Shown: positions 43,230 to 51,676 of the stretch, piece by piece
Layout: every line of letters begins with the position of its first letter
Numbering within the stretch: the stretch's first letter is position 1
Source of the DNA: an uncultured Eisenbergiella sp.
Lineage (GTDB): Bacteria > Bacillota > Clostridia > Lachnospirales > Lachnospiraceae
Direction of reading: 5' to 3'
Assembly: GCA_910585455.1 (NCBI GenBank)
Contig: CAJUEL010000025.1
Coordinates: 1 to 64,000, forward strand
Length of the DNA stretch: 64,000 nucleotides
Translations under genes and position numbers: made by a program
Notes under the pieces: model-generated
Told to the model about the DNA's origin: nothing
What the model saw: only the letters and a program-made list of their open reading frames with translations
Database searches by the model: none

Positions 43230-43916
43230 ATGCATGAAAATGACAGGGAAAAAGGAACGCTGGTATTGGAAGCAGCCATTATATTTCCAATTGTACTGAT
43301 GGCTGTGATGGCGTTGCTGTACCTGGGGCTGTTTAAGCTACAGGAAACAGCGATGCTCTATCAGGTGCAACGCGCCGCGTCTCAGGGGAGCCTGATAGCG
43401 GCCAGTCCCGGCTATGCGGAGTTGGCCGGAAACGGAAGCGAGCTGGATGCCCGGGACATTGACTGGGAATTGCTTCCCTCTGATATAGACGGCTATTACG
43501 ATGCTTATCATAAAAATTTTGCAGTGCTGTACCGGGAGATTTTTGGCAGCACCTGGGTGAGCAGCTCTGATCTGGAGCAATATGGGAGCAGGGTTCTTGA
43601 CACCATATCTCTGCTGGCATTGGGAAACTATTTTGATAAAACCGTGCGCATGGATAGAAGCTTTTGGGGTATCACGGTGGTTGCGGAGATCGGGTTCCAG
43701 GTGAGAACACCAGCGGCTCTCCGCTATTTTGGTTTTCCGGAGAGCATAGGCTGGAAACAGGCGGCGTACAGCAAAGCGATAAATCCGGCTGGATTTATGA
43801 GGAATACGGATTTGGCAACAGATGCGATTGTGCTGGGATGTGAAAAGCTGGGATTGAAGGATAAACTGGACCAGCTGATTTCAATAATGAATGAAGTGAC
43901 AACAATTTTGTTTTGA
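43230..43916 (+). CDS. TadE/TadF-like pseudopilin
   Basis: A 228-residue protein that begins MHENDREKGTLVLEAAIIFP, the pseudopilin pattern (charged start, then Gly/Thr and a hydrophobic helix with a Glu). The helix covers residues 9-35. The rest is predicted extracytoplasmic with no recognised domain. A likely minor pilin of the Tad system processed by the peptidase encoded at 47226. Confidence 0.78.
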   Translation: MHENDREKGTLVLEAAIIFPIVLMAVMALLYLGLFKLQETAMLYQVQRAASQGSLIAASPGYAELAGNGSELDARDIDWELLPSDIDGYYDAYHKNFAVLYREIFGSTWVSSSDLEQYGSRVLDTISLLALGNYFDKTVRMDRSFWGITVVAEIGFQVRTPAALRYFGFPESIGWKQAAYSKAINPAGFMRNTDLATDAIVLGCEKLGLKDKLDQLISIMNEVTTILF

Positions 43917-43933
43917 TAAAGGGATGAGGGGAT

Positions 43934-46540
43934 ATGCTTGAATTTTGCAGAAAGCATGATGGTGCAATTTCGGTATTTTTGACGCTAATTCTGATACCGA
44001 CCCTGCTGTTCGGGGGTGTGGTGGTGGATGGTGTGCGTATTTTCGGAAGTAAAAATATCATATCCGGCGCGGGTGGGATGGCGATGAACGGCGCGTTAGC
44101 AAATTATGACGGCAGTTTAAACGATGCGTATGGGCTGATCGCCATGTCAAAAACACCGACAGAGTTGAGCAGCAATCTCCAGGACTACTTTGAAGCATCT
44201 CTGAATGCGAATGGGCTTACCACGAAGGATTTCAATAGAGCGCTGATTGAGTTAGAGCTTTTGGAGGAAAAATTCCAAGTGATGGATGTGAAGGAATCTG
44301 CAGTCTATCAGACAGCGGTCATGAAACAGGAAGTGCTGGAATATATGAAATACCGTGCGCCGGTTACACTTGTCAATCGCGGAATAATAGCCAAGCTGGA
44401 TAAATTTAAAAATATACAGAAAGAAAAGGAAGCGGTGGATAGTCAGATAAAATTTGAATCTGAGCTGGAGGAGCTTCAAGGAAAATTTGACGGACTGTTG
44501 GATGAGGTAGAAAGACAGGAGGAAGTTTACAGAAGAATCAGAACTACGCCCCAGATTAGCAGCCAGATGCAGAAAACAAAGGACAATTATTTGCGGATGG
44601 TCATGCTGGGAATTGCCTATGATCGTCTGTGCAATTGTCCGGAAGCGATAGAGGGGGATTTACTGGGGCTCATAAAGTCCTATAATATTGAAGCGGAAAG
44701 CTGCGGGCAGGGATTGGACGGGTTTGCTTCGCTTTTACAAATGGAAAAGTTATCGAATGGGATGAATGGAGATCCCAATAAGCTGACACAGGGACTGGAT
44801 CCAAAATCTGATCAATATAAAGAAGTGGTTACGGAAATCAACAAATACGAAAAAAATATGGAGATGTGGGCCGATCAGGTGCTTAAAATTGAAAATGAAT
44901 ATAAGGAGCTGTCGGCATCCACCAAAAGTGAGCTTGTGGATATTTATGCGGATGCCATGGAAGGGCTTGATTCTGCAGAAAAAGCGGAGGAAAAACTTGC
45001 AGAGCTGAAGGAAAGATTGGAAAAGTGCAGCGCGCTTTATCAGAAATGGAAGGGAAAAGTGGCGGCGTTGCCAAGCGATTCTGAATATAAAACACCGATG
45101 CAGGAGGAAGTGGATAAAGAAGTATATAAAACACTGTTTGATGATCAGAAGTCAGATGAATTTGCGAACAGGTTGGAAATAAATAAAAATTATTATCAGG
45201 CAGTGTGCGACCAGCTGGAAGAATTGAGCTTTGCGGGAAAGAAAGCAGTGGAAACAGAAGGAAAAAAGGCAATTGATCCGGTGGCGCAGTCGGCTTCGGG
45301 CAATGTGAATTCCCAGGCAGAATTATCCACTACAGCCAAAACCTATTTTATGGCGAATTGGGCAGGAAACTATCAATTGAGCGTGGGAGCAGAAAAGGTA
45401 TCTTTAGAGGATACGAAGTTCGTAGAGTTTTTGAGGGAAAATGCGAATAGTAAAAAAAATAAAGGGGATCCGGGGCAGAAGAACGCAACGGTTAAAGAGT
45501 GGAATGAAAAGCTGGGGGAAGCTTTAAAGGATTACAAAACGCTGTTTACTTCGGATGATATCGATAAAATCAATATCCCGGAAGCGGGGAAGAACGATAT
45601 TCCGTCTGTATGGTTGCATGCGGAAAGCCTGGAAAGCAGTGTGGATACAGCGAATCCAGAGGGCGATATGTCAAAAAAGAGTGGACGGAAAAAAGCAAGC
45701 GACAGCGCAAGCGATGCGATGAATACGAACAATGCATCACTTTCTCTGATTAGCGGACTGGGGGATAAGGTATGGCATGCGGCGGAGGATGTCTATATTG
45801 TGGAATATGTGCTGGGCATGCTTTCTTACTATACGGTGAACCGGGATGCTTCCGGTAATGTGATTGAAAACCCACTGTCCCTGAGCAATGTATCCTTAAA
45901 GGATCATGCCGTTTACCGGGCGGAGGTGGAGTATGTCATATGGGGGAGCAAGAATAGCCGGGATAATGTGACGAAAACAAAAGCGCTGATTTTTGCCATT
46001 CAATTTGTATGTAATGCCATTTATGCGTTTACACAAAAGCCTCTGACTGAGGATGCGGCGAGGATTGCCGCGTTTTTCCCAGTGGGACCTTTGGCAAAAA
46101 CGGCGATTAAGACAGCATTGCTTTCTGTCGTTACGATTATTGAGACGACAGAAGATTTAAAGCAGCTGACAGTGGATGGGGAGGCGGTTCCTCTCATAAA
46201 GAAAAAGGGTGGATGGGAGACTTGGCTGATTAGAAAAGGGCCGGATAAAGGGGGAGGCCTTGAAATGCGCTATGATGATTTTTTATGGCTGATCCTGTTT
46301 ATCACAACTTTGACAAACCAGCAGGGAGTGTTGGCGAGGACGGCAGACTGTATTGAATTGAACCGGACAAAATGCAAGGCAGTGCCGGACAAAACGCTGC
46401 ATGATATGTATACTATGGTGCAGATTCAGGCGGATGTGAAGACGGAGACTTTCTTTTTACAGCGGATTGCCGGACAGAATAACTGGGAACTGGATGAGAA
46501 TGCGTTTGTCATTCATTACAACGGAATGCAGGGGTACTGA
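43934..46540 (+). CDS. DUF5702 protein (TadG-like)
   Basis: An 868-residue protein with one N-terminal transmembrane helix (KHDGAISVFLTLILIPTLLFGGVVVDG, residues about 8-34) and a huge extracytoplasmic part rich in Lys, Glu and Leu with likely coiled coils between residues 100 and 480. DUF5702 proteins occur in Firmicute Tad loci in the TadG position. The start motif with GAISVF resembles pseudopilins, so it may be processed. The spacing to the next pseudopilin gene is two bases. The role is probably structural; function unknown. Confidence 0.78.
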   Translation: MLEFCRKHDGAISVFLTLILIPTLLFGGVVVDGVRIFGSKNIISGAGGMAMNGALANYDGSLNDAYGLIAMSKTPTELSSNLQDYFEASLNANGLTTKDFNRALIELELLEEKFQVMDVKESAVYQTAVMKQEVLEYMKYRAPVTLVNRGIIAKLDKFKNIQKEKEAVDSQIKFESELEELQGKFDGLLDEVERQEEVYRRIRTTPQISSQMQKTKDNYLRMVMLGIAYDRLCNCPEAIEGDLLGLIKSYNIEAESCGQGLDGFASLLQMEKLSNGMNGDPNKLTQGLDPKSDQYKEVVTEINKYEKNMEMWADQVLKIENEYKELSASTKSELVDIYADAMEGLDSAEKAEEKLAELKERLEKCSALYQKWKGKVAALPSDSEYKTPMQEEVDKEVYKTLFDDQKSDEFANRLEINKNYYQAVCDQLEELSFAGKKAVETEGKKAIDPVAQSASGNVNSQAELSTTAKTYFMANWAGNYQLSVGAEKVSLEDTKFVEFLRENANSKKNKGDPGQKNATVKEWNEKLGEALKDYKTLFTSDDIDKINIPEAGKNDIPSVWLHAESLESSVDTANPEGDMSKKSGRKKASDSASDAMNTNNASLSLISGLGDKVWHAAEDVYIVEYVLGMLSYYTVNRDASGNVIENPLSLSNVSLKDHAVYRAEVEYVIWGSKNSRDNVTKTKALIFAIQFVCNAIYAFTQKPLTEDAARIAAFFPVGPLAKTAIKTALLSVVTIIETTEDLKQLTVDGEAVPLIKKKGGWETWLIRKGPDKGGGLEMRYDDFLWLILFITTLTNQQGVLARTADCIELNRTKCKAVPDKTLHDMYTMVQIQADVKTETFFLQRIAGQNNWELDENAFVIHYNGMQGY

Positions 46541-46542
46541 GG

Positions 46543-47232
46543 ATGAAAAGGGAAAGCGGAAGCATTACGCTGGAAGCGGCTGTATTTCTGACAATGTTCA
46601 TATTCGCCTATCTCGCGTTTATGGATCTTGTACAGGTCGGGAGAGCGCAGATGATTTTTCAATATGCGCTGAATGAAACAGTGAAGGAATTGGCGCAGAG
46701 CACGTATATCCTGACCAAGGCCGGAATTGTGGAGAAAAGCGTGCAGACCGGGCAAAAGGCGGCAGCTTTTCAGTCCAGGACAGAGGAAATGGTAGGTTCT
46801 GTCATAGATTTGGCCAATGTGTTGGAAAGTGGGAGCGGTGATGTCATACAGCAGGTAGAAGTCACCGGTCAGAACATAGAAAGTTATTTTGAGAACAGCG
46901 ACGAGCTGTGGAATGGTATCGTGTCTTTTGTAAAAAACGGAGCGGGTAATGCCGTAAAAACGTTACTGATCGAACAGATTTGTAAAGGGAGCTTAAAAAA
47001 GCAGTTGTCGGCGATGAACGGTGGGAAAATGGACGGTGCGGCCATTCAGCGCTATTTACAGAAGCTGGGGTTACAAAACGGACTGAGTGATATTTCCTTC
47101 TGGGGGACGAGTTGGTTTGACAAAGGGAGGGAGATCGACATTGTGATGACTTACAGGATGAAATATAACCTTGGCGTTTTGGGAACACAGGAGAAGACAT
47201 TTAAAGTGAGGGCAAAGACTGCGGTATGGTGA
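46543..47232 (+). CDS. TadE-like pseudopilin (second)
   Basis: A 229-residue protein beginning MKRESGSITLEAAVFLTMFI, the TadE signature (SGSITLEA followed by a hydrophobic helix at residues 10-30). The rest is a polar extracytoplasmic domain. It overlaps the prepilin peptidase gene by seven bases. A minor pilin candidate. Confidence 0.85.
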   Translation: MKRESGSITLEAAVFLTMFIFAYLAFMDLVQVGRAQMIFQYALNETVKELAQSTYILTKAGIVEKSVQTGQKAAAFQSRTEEMVGSVIDLANVLESGSGDVIQQVEVTGQNIESYFENSDELWNGIVSFVKNGAGNAVKTLLIEQICKGSLKKQLSAMNGGKMDGAAIQRYLQKLGLQNGLSDISFWGTSWFDKGREIDIVMTYRMKYNLGVLGTQEKTFKVRAKTAVW

Positions 47233-47870
47233 AAATATTTGGGCTTACGGCGCTGTGCGGAATTATGGCGGCAGGAATGTTTGGGTTTTATATGTGCACA
47301 GTGTTGGAAAAGCGGTCCGGCATATCGCACAGGAGAAGAATGCTGCTTTGGGGAACCACTATGCCGGTTTTTGTGGGCATTGCATTTCTTTTTATGCAAA
47401 GCTATGGCTATTCCTTCTGGAAGACGGAGCGCTACCTGATCCTGCTGTACGCTCTTCCTGTGATTGCCTGCATTGATCATAAGGAAAAAAAAATCCCGAA
47501 CAGGCTACTTGTCGTATTGGGCAGTGTTCGATGCGTCATTTTAGCGGGTGAAATTCTGGCATACACAGTGTTTTGGAAGGAATTTTTCCTGCATGCGCTC
47601 AGTGGAGCTGCCGGAAGCTTTCTGCTCATGATGGCAGCATACTATATTTCCAGAAAGGCGGTCGGTCTTGGGGATGTGAAACTTTTTACGATAACAGGAT
47701 TGTATCTGGGTTTTTCCTTGAATTATCTGGTACTGTTTCTGTCACTTTTCTACGCGGCAGTGTACGCATTGTGGAATATGGCAAGAAAAAAGTTAACGGT
47801 GAAAGATGAAATCGCCTTTGGTCCTTTTGTATCGGCCGGCCTTTGGACGCTGCTTCTGCTGGGCTTTTGA
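47226..47870 (+). CDS. Prepilin peptidase, A24 family
   Basis: A 214-residue membrane aspartic peptidase that would cut the pilin and pseudopilins of this locus. The catalytic aspartates are Asp84 in CIDHKEKKIPN and Asp150 in GLGDVKLF, the latter in the GxGDxK motif. Six to seven hydrophobic segments. It lacks the methyltransferase domain of type IV peptidases and matches the TadV size class, slightly longer. It overlaps the previous gene. Confidence 0.9.
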   Translation: MVKIFGLTALCGIMAAGMFGFYMCTVLEKRSGISHRRRMLLWGTTMPVFVGIAFLFMQSYGYSFWKTERYLILLYALPVIACIDHKEKKIPNRLLVVLGSVRCVILAGEILAYTVFWKEFFLHALSGAAGSFLLMMAAYYISRKAVGLGDVKLFTITGLYLGFSLNYLVLFLSLFYAAVYALWNMARKKLTVKDEIAFGPFVSAGLWTLLLLGF

Positions 47871-47908
47871 AATCGTGAACTGATCTTTACAAAAGAGGAA
47901 AGAAGTCA

Positions 47909-49204
47909 ATGAAAAAGAACATGATTTTACTGATGGTGGTTCTTATCGCTTTGTGCTGGTATGTGACGGTGGGAGCCTGGATGGAAAAAGAGGAGAACTA
48001 TAAGGCTGCAATTGCGTATGCGGAATCCTTTGAGGAGCGAGAACTGTATCTGGATGCGATAGCGGAATATAAGACGGCGATGAATTACAGCGAAGATCAT
48101 GAGGGCATCATGATGAAGATTGCGCATGACTATCAGAAAATGGGGGATCCGGAATCGTATGTGGCACAACTTGAAAGCGTGGTTTCTTCTTACGGTCCAA
48201 ATGAGGAGGCGGTAAGAGAGATTTTTCAGTTTTATGTGGAAAGCAACCGTGAGGAAAAGGCGATTACATATATTGCCGCATTGCGGGAAAAGTATCCGGG
48301 AAATGCGGTGGTAGAGGAACACTATAAGCTGGCACAACAGAATTATTTTGAGCTGTATCACAGCTTTCAGGGATTAGGGGAGTATTATGGCAGCTATGCT
48401 ATGTATGAGCATGAGGGAAAAAAGGGAATTGTCAATGCTGCCGGGGAAGTGATTCTGGAAGCCATTTATGATGCGGTAGAAGTGCCGGAAAACAGAGAGG
48501 ATGGCTTTCCGGTGCGCTATGGAAATCAGGTTTATATGGTATCGGTGGACGGCTATAAGATTGCACAGCCGGAGGGAAACTTCGAGGAGCTGGGTGTTTT
48601 AGCGGATCAGCGGATTCTCGCCAAAAAAAATGGAAAGTACGGCTATCTGGATGAAAAAATGTCGGAGAAAACGGAGTTTATCTGGGAGGACGCGACAAAT
48701 TTTCATATGAAAATCGCGGCGGTGAAGAGCGGTGGGAAGTGGGCGCTGATGAATCGCAGCGGTGAGCTTTTGACGGAATATGTGTATGAAGATGTGAAGA
48801 GAGATGAGCATAATTTTTGTTCCCGTAACGGTTTGATCTGGGTGAAGGAAAATGGCAGTTATCGGTTGATAAATGCTGAATTGGAAGCCGTGGGGGAGGG
48901 AAGCTTTGAAGATGTGAAAGCGTTTTTGGCGGAAGAGCCCTGTGCGGTATGCAGGAGTGGAAAATGGGGATTTGTAGATACCCAGGGACAGCTCGTGATT
49001 TCCTGTAATGCGGAAGATGCCGGTTCCTTTCGCCTTGGATATGCGCCGGTAAAAAGCGATGGGTTGTGGGGATTTATCGGGATGGATGGTTCCCTCTTAA
49101 TTGAATATGCATATGATGAGGCGAAAAGCTTTAACAATAAGGGAACGGCGCCGGTTCGACGGGAAAACGTCTGGAAACTGATTCAGCTGGGGCTATATAA
49201 GTAG
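47909..49204 (+). CDS. Membrane-anchored TPR-like and WG-repeat protein
   Basis: A 431-residue protein with an N-terminal transmembrane anchor (residues 5-24), then a helical TPR-like part (residues about 28-145, with YAESFEERELYLDAIAEYKTAM), then about six WG-type beta units (for example GKKGIVNAAGEVI, GKYGYLDEKM, GKWALMNRSGELL, GKWGFVDTQGQLV, GLWGFIGMDGSLL). WG repeats occur in bacterial envelope proteins and usually bind ligands or partners. It lies between the peptidase and the FHA gene, in the same run. Confidence 0.85.
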   Translation: MKKNMILLMVVLIALCWYVTVGAWMEKEENYKAAIAYAESFEERELYLDAIAEYKTAMNYSEDHEGIMMKIAHDYQKMGDPESYVAQLESVVSSYGPNEEAVREIFQFYVESNREEKAITYIAALREKYPGNAVVEEHYKLAQQNYFELYHSFQGLGEYYGSYAMYEHEGKKGIVNAAGEVILEAIYDAVEVPENREDGFPVRYGNQVYMVSVDGYKIAQPEGNFEELGVLADQRILAKKNGKYGYLDEKMSEKTEFIWEDATNFHMKIAAVKSGGKWALMNRSGELLTEYVYEDVKRDEHNFCSRNGLIWVKENGSYRLINAELEAVGEGSFEDVKAFLAEEPCAVCRSGKWGFVDTQGQLVISCNAEDAGSFRLGYAPVKSDGLWGFIGMDGSLLIEYAYDEAKSFNNKGTAPVRRENVWKLIQLGLYK

Positions 49205-49217
49205 GAGGAAATCAGAG

Positions 49218-50603
49218 ATGGAATTTACGTATGAAACGATAGGAACTAATACTTTTTTGACTTATATGGCGGATAGCGGCATATTTGACGAATTTTCGCT
49301 AAAAATGCTGGAATACAATGAAATAGAAGGAATTCTGCCGTTTTCGAGCATCCTCGGAAACGGTAACAGAAAAGTACGGTATGCGATTACATCCTATGAA
49401 ACGTTGGAATCCTATATTCGAAGACCGTTATCCCTCGCTAATATTTTTAATGTGCTGGAGAGCATTGCGAAAGCGGCATTAGAGTTGGAGGAATATATGC
49501 TCTATACGAACGGAATTGTTTTGGATATGGGCTACATGTATGTTGAGATCAGAACGGGAAAGACAAGGCTGATTTATTTGCCGGTGTGTCATACAGAAAA
49601 TGCCGATGTGTTTGGTTTTTTGCGAGGGCTTTTGGGTAAGGTGCAGTATGAAGCACCAGAAAACGCGGTCAACATTTTAAAAATATCCAATGATATCAAC
49701 AGCGGGGAAATTGCCGGGCTTAAGCAATTGCTGGATGCGATCAGAATTGCGAAGGAATCCGTGGAAGGGTCTGGGTCAACATACTGGGAAAAGAAAGGGC
49801 AGGGAGTGCCTCAGCAGATATCGCAGGAAAAGATTGCGTTTTCAGAAAGAACGCAAGTTCCTCCTGTTGCGGAATTAATCCCGCAGGTATCGGAAATAAA
49901 GTGTGGAGAAACAGAGAATGAGAAAAAAAACCATGGCATTTTCGGGGGTGGAAAAAAAGAAAAGGAGAAATCAAAGCCTAAAAAGGATAAAAAGAAAGGG
50001 GAAGTATTGCTGACACCGGGGTTCGCAATCCCTGGCGTAGAGCCGGAGCGTGCCCGTAAGGAGTCTTTTGAAAGAGGGGAAGCGCCAAAAGCTATCGTTT
50101 TGTCCAGCGAGAAAAAGGGCTTTTTCGGTTCCAGAAAAAAGAAAAAAGAGGAAAATCTTACAGAAAAAAGCTGTGCACAGGTCAATGTGCCGGTACAGCC
50201 TGCTATGGAAATGCCAGTAAGCCCGTCGCTTAACTTTGGGGAAACGATCATTTCGCAGCCGGAGGAGGAAGCGACAGTAGTAGGAGACGGCAGAGGACAG
50301 GGAATAGGGGTCCCATATCTTTTGCGTCGTAATAATGGGCAGAGAATGTATCTGGAAAAGGAAGTCACCAAAATCGGACGTGAAAGCGCATATGTGGATT
50401 TTTACATAGGAGATAATTTGCAAATAGGTAGAAATCATGCGGAAATTGTGCGAAACGGAAACCATTTTTTTGTCAGGGACAATCAATCCAAAAATCATAC
50501 CTACGTAAACGGGAAGATGGTGACAGGTAATATGTTGGTTCCATTGGAGGAAGGATTTATTCTCACCCTGGCGAAAGAAGATTTTGAATTTCATGAGAAC
50601 TGA
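49218..50603 (+). CDS. DUF6382-FHA domain protein
   Basis: A 461-residue cytoplasmic protein. The N-terminal part (residues 1-175) matches DUF6382, a domain common in Firmicute secretion loci. A Lys-rich linker with repeated low complexity (about 230-320) follows, and an FHA domain is at the C-terminus (residues 370-460): KIGRESAYVDFYI, QIGRNHAEIV and SKNHTYVNG hold the phosphothreonine-binding pattern (GR, RNH, N). It should read threonine phosphorylation from the kinase encoded at 51677. AGGAGG precedes the start. Confidence 0.87.
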   Translation: MEFTYETIGTNTFLTYMADSGIFDEFSLKMLEYNEIEGILPFSSILGNGNRKVRYAITSYETLESYIRRPLSLANIFNVLESIAKAALELEEYMLYTNGIVLDMGYMYVEIRTGKTRLIYLPVCHTENADVFGFLRGLLGKVQYEAPENAVNILKISNDINSGEIAGLKQLLDAIRIAKESVEGSGSTYWEKKGQGVPQQISQEKIAFSERTQVPPVAELIPQVSEIKCGETENEKKNHGIFGGGKKEKEKSKPKKDKKKGEVLLTPGFAIPGVEPERARKESFERGEAPKAIVLSSEKKGFFGSRKKKKEENLTEKSCAQVNVPVQPAMEMPVSPSLNFGETIISQPEEEATVVGDGRGQGIGVPYLLRRNNGQRMYLEKEVTKIGRESAYVDFYIGDNLQIGRNHAEIVRNGNHFFVRDNQSKNHTYVNGKMVTGNMLVPLEEGFILTLAKEDFEFHEN

Positions 50604-50618
50604 GTATGGGAGTGAATT

Positions 50619-51386
50619 GTGGAATTTGTTGCTTGCTGTGGAACGGATATTGGTACGGGAAGGAAAAATAATCAGGATACGATTTCTATAAAAACCGGAA
50701 TTGTGGACGGCGCAAGGTGCTATATGGCGATTGCCTGCGATGGAGTGGGTGGATTAGAGCAGGGCGAGTATGCCAGTGGCTGTATGAAAGAGCGACTGGA
50801 GCAATGGTTTTTTTTCGAATATCCGCAAATTGCCGGAAACTGGCAGAATGATCATATCGTGATGGAGCGCTTGCGAAGAATGGTAGAGCTTCAAAACGAT
50901 AGTTTATATGAATATGGAAAGAGAGCGGGAATACGCTGTGCAACGACAGTGAGCGCATTGCTGTTGGCGAAAAAAAAATATTATATTGTGCATGTCGGGG
51001 ATTCCCGTATATACAAAATAGCAGAAACGGTAGAACAGCTTACAGAGGATCAAACCAACGTTGCGCAAATGGTAAAAAGAGGACTAATGACGGAGGATGA
51101 GGCGCGGGTGGCGCCGGGGCGGAATGTGCTTTTGCAGAGCGTCGGGGCTGAAAGAAAGGTTAATGTGCTACTTTATAGTGGCAGGATATGCGAGAAAACG
51201 AGTTTCCTGGTTTGTACAGATGGGTTTTATCATTGTATGACAAAAGCGGAGCTGATACAAAAAATTGGCGAGAGGAAATATGCTTCTACGGATGAACTGG
51301 GCAGGGAAATAAAGGATTGGATTGACCGAATCAAAGCAAGGGGCGAAAAAGATAATATTTCAGTCGCGATTTTGCAGTGTAGATGA
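50619..51386 (+). CDS. PP2C-family serine/threonine phosphatase
   Basis: A 255-residue metal-dependent phosphatase with the family motifs in order: TGRKNNQD (residues 13-20), ACDGVGGLEQG, TTVSALLLA, HVGDSRIY, LVCTDGF and EKDNISV; all metal-binding aspartates are there. It presumably removes phosphates set by the kinase downstream. The start is GTG 50619. It overlaps the following small gene by four bases. Confidence 0.92.
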   Translation: MEFVACCGTDIGTGRKNNQDTISIKTGIVDGARCYMAIACDGVGGLEQGEYASGCMKERLEQWFFFEYPQIAGNWQNDHIVMERLRRMVELQNDSLYEYGKRAGIRCATTVSALLLAKKKYYIVHVGDSRIYKIAETVEQLTEDQTNVAQMVKRGLMTEDEARVAPGRNVLLQSVGAERKVNVLLYSGRICEKTSFLVCTDGFYHCMTKAELIQKIGERKYASTDELGREIKDWIDRIKARGEKDNISVAILQCR

Positions 51387-51613
51387 GAATACAGCAGAAA
51401 AATCAAACCATGACAATTGTGTCAGAGAAGGCATGTGATGTAAGTACAGAAAGGAAGGAGAGAATGTCCGGCAGCGAACTTTTATTATACGGCGGCATTA
51501 TCGCCATGATAACGGCAGCCATCGGTGGAATTGCCTGCGCTGTTGTCTTTACAATAACTGGGCAGAATTTAAAGATGCAACTGGATCAGGAATATGGACC
51601 TGCCAGAAAATAA
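51383..51613 (+). CDS. Small single-pass membrane protein
   Basis: A 76-residue protein with a polar N-terminal half and one transmembrane helix (residues 32-58, LLLYGGIIAMITAAIGGIACAVVF with a gap-free run). I recognise no family. ATGA overlap with the phosphatase gene shows coupling. It could also start at the internal ATG at residue 28, which has AAGGAGAGA upstream. Confidence 0.7.
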   Translation: MRIQQKNQTMTIVSEKACDVSTERKERMSGSELLLYGGIIAMITAAIGGIACAVVFTITGQNLKMQLDQEYGPARK

Positions 51614-51676
51614 GGGTTGACAGGTTGCTGGTCACGGAGTGAACAGTAATGTTGACAGATGAGGGAAGGAGAAAGC

